DNA of 26,011 bases, taken from the IMG/VR virus record IMGVR_UViG_3300010331_000036, positions 1-26,011 of that record; one strand, 5' to 3'. Origin of the DNA: a virus. The position numbers and the translations under genes were made by a program. Position 1 is the stretch's first letter. Each line of letters begins with the position of its first letter. Under the pieces are notes generated by a model. The model saw only the letters and a program-made list of their open reading frames with translations, was not told where the DNA came from and did no database searches. This document shows positions 9,760 to 15,063 of the stretch, piece by piece.

Positions 9760-10154
9760 AACATACCGAGCTTTTAGCCACCTTAGCGACAGATATGGAC
9801 AATATGAAAAGGACTCTAAGCAACCTTGACGCTATAAAAGACACCCTTACAGAACTAAAAGTGCTTAACGTACAAGGTATGGAGTTTAACAAGAGACAGA
9901 TTACGTCTAACGAGGAGGTTAAAACAACCTTATCTGCTATAGATAAGAACTTATCCGCCTTAAATGACAGAGTCGGGTTAATTGAAAAGACCGATGTTCA
10001 ACAAGACCTGGCTGTAAGAGACGAGAAAAAAGAAGTTAATCGAGTATTTGTGGAACGGTATAAGGCAAATATGACATTTTGGGGAGTAATCGTGAGCTGT
10101 TGCGTATCCCTAATCAGCTTGTTTGTAGCCTTTGCTTTAAGAGGAGGGGTCTAA
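9729..10154 (+). CDS. XhlA-like lysis-associated membrane protein
   Basis: It encodes 141 aa. Residues 1-115 are charged and predicted coiled coil (MKRTLSNLDAIKDTLTELKV, LSAIDKNLSALNDRVGLIEK). One C-terminal membrane helix follows (MTFWGVIVSCCVSLISLFVA) with a short tail. This order matches the XhlA/hemolysin-type family that works beside the holin XhlB in Bacillus PBSX-like lysis cassettes. The next two genes are a holin and an amidase, which supports the call. ATG 9729 has a GGGTGGTGG just before it; the frame is open upstream to 9666 but has no ATG, GTG or TTG there. The stop overlaps the holin start by one base (TAATG), so the two are translationally coupled. Confidence 0.75.
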   Translation: MQDCTMEMQLKHTELLATLATDMDNMKRTLSNLDAIKDTLTELKVLNVQGMEFNKRQITSNEEVKTTLSAIDKNLSALNDRVGLIEKTDVQQDLAVRDEKKEVNRVFVERYKANMTFWGVIVSCCVSLISLFVAFALRGGV

Positions 10155-10378
10155 TGAATAAAATATCAAGAGGAACAATCATAAGAACCGTTGTACTAGC
10201 CCTTGCGTTAGTCAACCAGCTATTAGTAAGCTTTGGGTATGCCCCGTTTCCAGTTGGTAGCGAGGAATTAACCGAGATACTGTCGACCATCTTCACGTTG
10301 GTAACAGCTATCATAGCCTGGTGGAAGAATAACTCTTTCACGCAAAAGGCTATCGAGGCAGACGCTACATTCAAATAA
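10154..10378 (+). CDS. Phage holin, SPP1/XhlB-like
   Basis: It encodes 74 aa: MNKISRGTIIRTVVLALALV, then a first membrane helix, a short loop (FPVGSEELTEI), a second hydrophobic segment (LSTIFTLVTAIIAWWKNN), and a charged tail. The opening ISRGTIIRT, the order helix-loop-helix and the AWWKNNSFT ending match the SPP1-type holin family (XhlB). Holins form lesions in the cytoplasmic membrane that set lysis timing and let the endolysin reach the wall. ATG 10154 has GAGGAGGGG upstream and overlaps the XhlA-like stop by one base. The frame extends back to 10079, but that part lies inside the XhlA-like gene. This is the best host-group clue in the window. Confidence 0.9.
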   Translation: MNKISRGTIIRTVVLALALVNQLLVSFGYAPFPVGSEELTEILSTIFTLVTAIIAWWKNNSFTQKAIEADATFK

Positions 10379-10396
10379 CAGAAAGGGGGAGTTACT

Positions 10397-11668
10397 ATGC
10401 TAGGATATACCATTACAGCGTCGGATTTATCCGTGTCTGTGTGTGGGGGAAGCAAGAGCTCCCCCTTAGTTTTATCAGCCAATCCGTACAGCATTACCAC
10501 AAAGAAGCCCATAGGATTTATGGCAGTAAGCGGAGACGTTTATAATACCATTCCAGAGGGTCTTCCTGTGCTGATGGTTTACAAAGACGGTGGGGTAGAA
10601 ATCACAGAGGACTATAATATGCTTGATGTAGCAGACGCTCGATTTGTCGTGTCTGGAAGTGCTATGCTTATCCGTAATCGAGAAAAGTGTGAAATCGGCT
10701 CTACGCTCAATATACGCCCTCAGACGGCTATGCCACGTATGGGTGTCGGGCATCTTATGACGGGAGAATTACTGTTTCTCGTTTTAGAGGACGGCACAGC
10801 CGAAGATTTACAGAGAGCATTTGGATTTTATAGAGTATATGATGCGATGATGCTAAGTTATGCAGACATATATGTTCAAGACAACATAGGAGGAATTACT
10901 ATGGGAACACAACCTATTACAGTGCTAGAAGCAAAGAAATTTAAGAGCTTACCACACCCAATTATCGTGATAGATATTGGACACGGGGGAGCTGACCCAG
11001 GAGCAATAGGATTAGGCAAGAAAGAAAAGGACGTCAATCTAAAGATGGGGATGGCGATGCGGGAATTCCTGGTTAGAAATTATGAGGGCACGTTCTTAGT
11101 CACAAGGTCGGATGACAGCACGCTGTCACTCAAGGAGCGTACGGATATGGCAAAGGCAGTCGGGGCAGACTTCGTCTTCTCCAGCCACGTCAATGCCTTT
11201 AATATACCCGAAGCAAATGGGTATGAGTCTTGGATATTCACAACGCCAAGAGGTAACTCCGCAGAGGTTAGAAACGCTGTGCACGACGAGGTTATGGCGT
11301 TCTTAGCCCCTTATGGTATTACCGATAGAGGACGTAAGAAAGGTAATCTGCATATGGTACGAGAGCCTATCAACTCTATGCTTGTGGAGAACTTGTTCAT
11401 TACCAATCCAGGCAATAACAAGCTGTTATCTGACACCAACTTCGTGATGAAGCTGGCAGACGTTACAGCAAAAGGACTCGCCAAAGGGTTAAAGCTCAAG
11501 ACAAAGCTTACCACAGTACCCTCGGAAGCGGTTCCTACGGCTGGGTGGGCGTTACAAACGGGGTTCTACACCTATAAAAAAGGTGCGTTAGATGAACAAG
11601 CACGTCTAAAGACGCTCGGTATCAACACGATACTGGTGCCCAAGACGGTAGCGGTAGTAAAGAAATAA
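10397..11668 (+). CDS. Endolysin: NAGPA-like domain + N-acetylmuramoyl-L-alanine amidase + short SPOR-like tail
   Basis: It encodes 423 aa from ATG 10397 with AAGGGGGAG upstream. Residues 1-165 look like a diverged phosphodiester-glycosidase (NAGPA-type) domain: VSGDVYNT, then LPVLMVYKDGG, RPQTAMPRMGVGHL, LLFLVLEDG and YDAMMLSYADIYV. The usual LDGGGS-like end is absent, so activity there is doubtful. Residues 187-365 are an Amidase_3 domain with zinc and catalytic residues in the expected places: H196 (DIGHGG), E210, H264 (SSHVNAF) and E331 (VENLF). The enzyme should cut the amide between muramic acid and L-alanine of peptidoglycan. Residues 383-416 resemble only the first half of a SPOR domain (GWALQTGFYTYKKGAL). 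A strong internal start lies at codon 169. The gene follows the holin by 18 bases and ends at a terminator. Confidence 0.85.
   Translation: MLGYTITASDLSVSVCGGSKSSPLVLSANPYSITTKKPIGFMAVSGDVYNTIPEGLPVLMVYKDGGVEITEDYNMLDVADARFVVSGSAMLIRNREKCEIGSTLNIRPQTAMPRMGVGHLMTGELLFLVLEDGTAEDLQRAFGFYRVYDAMMLSYADIYVQDNIGGITMGTQPITVLEAKKFKSLPHPIIVIDIGHGGADPGAIGLGKKEKDVNLKMGMAMREFLVRNYEGTFLVTRSDDSTLSLKERTDMAKAVGADFVFSSHVNAFNIPEANGYESWIFTTPRGNSAEVRNAVHDEVMAFLAPYGITDRGRKKGNLHMVREPINSMLVENLFITNPGNNKLLSDTNFVMKLADVTAKGLAKGLKLKTKLTTVPSEAVPTAGWALQTGFYTYKKGALDEQARLKTLGINTILVPKTVAVVKK
10887..10903 (+). promoter_or_regulatory. Internal ribosome binding site and in-frame ATG in the endolysin gene
   Basis: TAGGAGG at 10887-10893, a seven-base spacer and ATG 10901, in frame with the endolysin. 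Starting here would give a 255-aa product holding only the amidase and SPOR-like parts. The site resembles the gene's own start region (GGNGGANTTACTATG in both). Confidence 0.65.
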
Positions 11669-11670
11669 AA

Positions 11671-11698
11671 AAAGAGTAGGGCTTACGCTCTACTCTTT
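11671..11698. terminator. Bidirectional intrinsic terminator between convergent operons
   Basis: AAAGAGTAGGGC and GCTCTACTCTTT form a 12-bp stem (one G-U) around TTAC. An A-rich run precedes it and a T-rich run follows, so it can end transcription from both sides. The stop codon of the minus-strand VRR-NUC gene lies in its loop. Confidence 0.9.
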
Positions 11699-12048
11699 CT
11701 TATTAGGAGCTGTCTCAGTATTGCAAGCACCATTTCGGGGTTATCGGCTGTACCACAAGGTATGCTATTAGCCCACAACTTCTCCAGGAAACGCTTTTGT
11801 AACGCTGTAGTATCTGAGCCAGGTCGTTTCATTTCTACCCACAAACCCTCGCCATCTACCGCTATATACAAGTCGGGAATCCCAGCTGACTGGAACCCCC
11901 CACCGTGTATCTTTACCACTACGCTGTTAGGATACTCTTTCCTAACAGCTTTAACAGTGGCGTTGACTATAGAGGTTTCGGTTGGCTGATTAGGTTTTCC
12001 GCTATACTTTCCTGTGCCGTCTCCAAACTTCCATAAGCCTGTTTCCAT
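11683..12048 (-). CDS. VRR-NUC domain nuclease
   Basis: It encodes 121 aa. The core KIHGGGFQSAGIPDLYIAVD followed by LWVEMKR gives the PD-(D/E)XK nuclease pattern of VRR-NUC proteins: D59, E72, K74 and Q84, with E24 in the first helix. Stand-alone VRR-NUC proteins are common in phage replication blocks and are thought to cleave branched or flapped DNA. The start ATG 12048 is one base after the stop of the DUF669-type gene and has only a weak ribosome site, so translational coupling is likely. It is the last gene of the minus-strand operon, and its final codons are part of the terminator stem. Confidence 0.85.
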   Translation of the reverse strand: METGLWKFGDGTGKYSGKPNQPTETSIVNATVKAVRKEYPNSVVVKIHGGGFQSAGIPDLYIAVDGEGLWVEMKRPGSDTTALQKRFLEKLWANSIPCGTADNPEMVLAILRQLLIRKSRA

Positions 12049-12049
12049 C

Positions 12050-12514
12050 CTACAGCTCTATCTCGTCGTCTAAGTCCATAACAACGTCGATGTCTATGTC
12101 ATTATCGGGCTCTACTGCTTTAGCCGTTGCCTTAGTTGTAGTAGCTCCTACTGGGAATACTTTCTTGATATTGCTGTACTCTTTACCCTCAGACTCCTTT
12201 AGGAATACTTCGATACCAAGACTCTTACCTCTTAGAGCGTCTGGGTCAAATGTGATAGCTGACTTAGGAACAGTAACCCCAAGAGCGGTTAAGGTGTTTC
12301 TAAGGTTGAACAGTGCTGATGGCTTCAAGCTGGTAATGTGGTTGATGTGCAGACCTTTTGAGATATTCGACGTTATTACCAAGTCCCATTTAAGATAAGG
12401 GAACTCGCCCTGTCCAGGCTCTTTGGTTACGGATACTACTTTGGCTGTATGGTTTCCAACAGCTACTCCACCATTATCTTCTACTCCACTAAAATCTACG
12501 TTAATCTTACTCAT
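12050..12514 (-). CDS. DUF669-type protein, probable ssDNA-binding/recombination partner
   Basis: It encodes 154 aa. The opening MSKINVDFSGVEDNGGVAVG, the later segment FPYLKWDLVITSN and NLRNTLTALGV match the DUF669 pattern of phage proteins found beside Sak4/RecA-like ATPases and Cas4-like nucleases. The C-terminal 20 residues are strongly acidic (DNDIDIDVVMDLDDEIEL), like the protein-docking tail of bacterial SSB. I infer a ssDNA-binding role in replication or single-strand annealing. ATG 12514 has GGAAGAGG upstream. A small dyad lies at the upstream gene boundary. Neighbours on both sides (Sak4-like ATPase, VRR-NUC) fit a recombination cassette. Confidence 0.75.
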   Translation of the reverse strand: MSKINVDFSGVEDNGGVAVGNHTAKVVSVTKEPGQGEFPYLKWDLVITSNISKGLHINHITSLKPSALFNLRNTLTALGVTVPKSAITFDPDALRGKSLGIEVFLKESEGKEYSNIKKVFPVGATTTKATAKAVEPDNDIDIDVVMDLDDEIEL

Positions 12515-12529
12515 TTTGTACCTCTTCCT

Positions 12530-12542
12530 GTCCTATTAGGAC
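12530..12542 (-). repeat. Dyad just upstream of the DUF669-type gene
   Basis: Plus strand reads GTCCTATTAGGAC, a perfect 6-bp palindrome about one base. It sits between the Sak4-like stop and the ribosome site of the DUF669-type gene. A close relative lies at 13531-13542 before the Sak4-like gene. Confidence 0.45.
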
Positions 12543-13516
12543 TACTTAAATACTAAGTTATACAACTTATCTAAACTAGGGTTAGCGATTACACCACTTA
12601 GCTTTGTGGTTCTGTCTTTGGTTACGTACTTGGAATTAGGTAGAGCTGACATTCTGAATTGCATTCCCTTGTCTGTCTTAGCTATAGATAATCTTGCGAT
12701 TATATCAGCTTCGGATAGAACGTATTTACGCAATCCTTGATTTAGAGCTGGGTAGATACCGAATTCATCGGAGTCAACGTCTTCGGAGTTGCTACCCTCT
12801 TGGCATAACATTATACGCTGTACTGGTAGCTCCTCGAATTGCTGTAACCAAAACTTCATTTTCTCTCCCATATCGCCCCAATTCCTAAGCGTTTTCTTGA
12901 GTATGTCTTTGTCGGCGTCTTTGGCTTTCTCGCCTAATACGACGTTTCTCATACATACCTCAGCTAGTCTATCCACAGTATCAAAACCGATGGACTTAAC
13001 TAGGAATTTGCCCCCTTTAACTGGTATCTCGATGCCGAGTATCTTACCTGTTTTCTTGTCTTTTTTAATAGGGGATTGTGCCAATAACCAATATACTTGT
13101 TCAAGTTTTTCCCAAGTGTCAATCCTCAGCTTTTTAGCCTTGTCTTTCGACTTGTCCTTGATAGCTAGGGTGCCATCTTCCGATGCCAATACCAACATAC
13201 CCTCTGTCGTGCTTAACAACGTCGTTTTACCCGTACCATTTTTACCATAGATACACCAGGTTAAAAATTCTACGTTGTCGTCAATGTCGGTAATGAGGTC
13301 TGATATGTCACTACTTGGACTGACACTAGCCGTTCTTGGTTCAATGAATACATCGGGTGCTACTGTAAAGTCTGCCACAAACAAGTCCTCTTCAACGGGC
13401 TTAGTAGCGTTAAGCACTACTGCTTCAAAGTCGTCCTCGCTGTCTAGGTCAAGGCTGTCATTAAGTATGTCTAACTCAAATATGTCCTCAACCGCAACGT
13501 CTTTTTTACTCGCCAT
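12542..13516 (-). CDS. Sak4-like RecA-fold ATPase (AAA_24 type)
   Basis: It encodes 324 aa. Residues 1-82 are acidic and low in predicted structure. The Walker A loop is G91-KNGTGKTT, followed by a compact P-loop ATPase core (VLASEDGTL, then SIGFDTVDRLAEVCM as the Walker B region, D in FDTVD). Phage proteins of this form next to DUF669 and Cas4-like genes are Sak4-type recombinases, which pair single strands during recombination-dependent replication. The acidic N-terminal 80 residues are longer than the minimal family core as I know it and may be a docking arm. ATG 13516 has GAGGAG upstream, and the gene starts inside the last 11 bases of the nuclease gene. Confidence 0.75.
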   Translation of the reverse strand: MASKKDVAVEDIFELDILNDSLDLDSEDDFEAVVLNATKPVEEDLFVADFTVAPDVFIEPRTASVSPSSDISDLITDIDDNVEFLTWCIYGKNGTGKTTLLSTTEGMLVLASEDGTLAIKDKSKDKAKKLRIDTWEKLEQVYWLLAQSPIKKDKKTGKILGIEIPVKGGKFLVKSIGFDTVDRLAEVCMRNVVLGEKAKDADKDILKKTLRNWGDMGEKMKFWLQQFEELPVQRIMLCQEGSNSEDVDSDEFGIYPALNQGLRKYVLSEADIIARLSIAKTDKGMQFRMSALPNSKYVTKDRTTKLSGVIANPSLDKLYNLVFK

Positions 13517-14522
13517 CGTTGTTCTCCTCAGTCCTATTGGACTTACGCTCTTGATAATCAGAGGCTATTATATCCTCTATGTGCATTCCCGCAAGTTCTG
13601 CATAGCATAGCTTTTGGTACGAACAATCCCAAGAACATCTTTGCTTTAACGTGTTTCTTACAAATCGTGTTTTCTCAAAAGCACTAGGGTCTGCCATATA
13701 ACAATCATACTCGTCTAAAGTGGCAATGATTTCAGCTTTTATAATGTCTATAGTACGTCTATTAGCTGGCAATTTCATACGCTTGAAATACACGTTCTTA
13801 CTTAGCTTTTCTACCATATCCTCGTAGTCTTTTGGGTCTAAGCCATATTTCTTAACTGTCTCGAAGTAGGTAGTAACATCGGTGTCTATCTGTGCTTTTG
13901 ATAGTGCTCCACTTTTCAGTAGTGCGGGTTCTTTAGGTGCTTTGGTCTTTACGTGATTGAACATAAAGCCCGAGAGTGTTCCACCTAATTTTGCTATCTT
14001 GTCCATCAAGGCTTTGTCATTCATAACAGCGTCAAAGTACATCACTAACTGCAAATCCATATACAAGTCACGTTCCTCTGGTAGTACCTTAACGGTTTTG
14101 TGGTCTACTATCCACACTCTCTTGTCGGAGTCCATCACAATCCAATCTATGTATCCGATGTAGGTATGGTTCTCATTCAGCTTATACTCAACCTTGTATT
14201 CCGTTTCTAGTGTGGTAGCTCCAGCGTCTATTCCCTTGAAAGCGTTGATATAACTCTTTGCTATCCTATACAACTCTTTCGGTAAGTACGCCCATTCCTC
14301 ACGTTCTTCATCAAACACGTTCTCCATATCTATTACCAGGTTCTTGATAGGGTCTGTCCAATCCTTTCCCCTGTAATAGTTGGTTAAGCATTCGTGAAGT
14401 ATTGTGCCCTTTTGTGGTGCTATAGACTTTATTACAGGCTCAATTCCCATCACGTCACTGTAGTAACAAGCGTGTTTGCAACGTCTCCATCTGTTTATCT
14501 TACTTGCACTTCCTACTGCCAT
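13506..14522 (-). CDS. Cas4/RecB-like PD-(D/E)XK exonuclease with Fe-S cysteines
   Basis: It encodes 338 aa. Nuclease motifs are in order: GTILHE (H43), GYIDWIV (D126), VDHKTVK (D140, K142) and QLVMYFD (Q158, Y162). Cysteines C15/C19 near the start and C296, C300, C306 near the end are placed as in Cas4/AddB-type proteins, where four of them hold an iron-sulfur cluster. The likely role is 5' or 3' end resection feeding the neighbouring Sak4-like recombinase and ssDNA-binding protein. ATG 14522 has AGAGGAAAAG upstream, which settles the start. The start region overlaps the small membrane protein gene, and the 3' end overlaps the Sak4-like gene, so all are probably translated together. Confidence 0.85.
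   Translation of the reverse strand: MAVGSASKINRWRRCKHACYYSDVMGIEPVIKSIAPQKGTILHECLTNYYRGKDWTDPIKNLVIDMENVFDEEREEWAYLPKELYRIAKSYINAFKGIDAGATTLETEYKVEYKLNENHTYIGYIDWIVMDSDKRVWIVDHKTVKVLPEERDLYMDLQLVMYFDAVMNDKALMDKIAKLGGTLSGFMFNHVKTKAPKEPALLKSGALSKAQIDTDVTTYFETVKKYGLDPKDYEDMVEKLSKNVYFKRMKLPANRRTIDIIKAEIIATLDEYDCYMADPSAFEKTRFVRNTLKQRCSWDCSYQKLCYAELAGMHIEDIIASDYQERKSNRTEENNDGE
13531..13542 (-). repeat. Dyad just upstream of the Sak4-like gene
   Basis: Plus strand reads GTCCTATTGGAC, pairing GTCC with GGAC, placed about 15 bases before the Sak4-like start and within the last codons of the nuclease gene. It matches the 12530-12542 dyad in 9 of its first 10 bases. Confidence 0.4.
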
Positions 14523-14643
14523 ATCTTTTCCTCTCTTCCTTTATCATAAGCTCTCGTTTAAGCATAGCGTACGCCACATACCCAGCCAATAGAGATGCAA
14601 AAGCTAACATAAGTGCTAACCAAATGCCTAGCAAGTCCGCCAT
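14500..14643 (-). CDS. Small single-helix membrane protein (47 aa)
   Basis: ATG 14643 has GAGGGGGCG upstream and begins four bases after the previous stop. The product starts MADLLGIWLALMLAFASLLA, followed by GYVAYAMLKR and a highly basic tail (KEERKRYGSRKCK). This is one membrane helix with a positive, probably cytoplasmic, C-terminus. The gene overlaps the nuclease start by 23 bases. No family is recognised. Its spacing, ribosome site and overlap with real genes on both sides suggest a true gene. It could anchor early replication proteins to the membrane, but this is speculation. Confidence 0.6.
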   Translation of the reverse strand: MADLLGIWLALMLAFASLLAGYVAYAMLKRELMIKEERKRYGSRKCK

Positions 14644-14646
14644 TGC

Positions 14647-14958
14647 TTACGCCCCCTCTACTGGTGCTGGTATGTCATACTCTACGTCCTTAGCGTACTC
14701 CCAAGTTGGTTCGTTGTAGTGAAGTCTCCAACGTCTTAGGAAATCTTCGGGAGGCTCTTTTACTTCGGTTACTTTCAAGGTAGCCAAATCTGCTAAGTAC
14801 AAGGCGGTTACTCCGTGATTCTTATGTGCATACACTAACCCACCGTGACTCATTCCTACGTGCATTGTCGTTCTACTGACCGCTAAGAAAAAGTATCTTA
14901 TCTTGTAAGGTCTTCTTCTGAGTTTATCAGAGCGTTCTTTCTTTGCTACTACTGCCAT
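14647..14958 (-). CDS. Hypothetical protein (103 aa), first gene of the recombination operon
   Basis: ATG 14958 is chosen because AAAGGAG lies eight bases upstream. The frame runs back to 15045, but that part contains the promoter. Residues 1-25 are basic (KKERSDKLRRRPYKIR). Then come YFFLAVSRTTMHVGMSHGG and a region with VTALYLADLATLKVTEVKEP, ending in acidic and Pro-rich residues. The basic start may bind nucleic acid. I do not recognise the family. It is the first gene after a clear promoter with an inverted repeat, so it is probably expressed early and could be a regulator or accessory of the nuclease-recombinase genes below it. Confidence 0.6.
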   Translation of the reverse strand: MAVVAKKERSDKLRRRPYKIRYFFLAVSRTTMHVGMSHGGLVYAHKNHGVTALYLADLATLKVTEVKEPPEDFLRRWRLHYNEPTWEYAKDVEYDIPAPVEGA

Positions 14959-14978
14959 TTCGTTTCTCCTTTCTTTTA

Positions 14979-15045
14979 TTGACAAACTCCGCCGAGTTGC
15001 TTTGCTTGTAAAACCATTGTAACATTTCATTGCGGAGCTTGTCAA
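14979..15045 (-). promoter_or_regulatory. Sigma-A promoter flanked by a 14-bp inverted repeat
   Basis: On the minus strand TTGACA (15040-15045) is followed after 18 bases by TACAAT (15016-15021), with an A/T-rich run just upstream of TTGACA. The arms TTGACAAGCTCCGC (minus strand, 15032-15045) and GCGGAGTTTGTCAA (14979-14992) are inverted with one G/T wobble. One arm covers the -35 box, the other lies in the transcribed leader, 53 bp centre to centre. This looks like a repressor operator pair. Transcription would begin near 15009 and drive the genes down to 11683. Confidence 0.75.
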
Positions 15046-15063
15046 GAGGTTTTTTAAATATTT

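Noticed and set aside
12789-13250. Plus-strand frame of 153 codons
   Set aside because: It lies fully opposite the Sak4-like gene, which has clear ATPase motifs and a ribosome site.
14959-15045. Longer form of the 103-aa protein
   Set aside because: This stretch contains the promoter and inverted repeat; ATG 14958 has a strong ribosome site.
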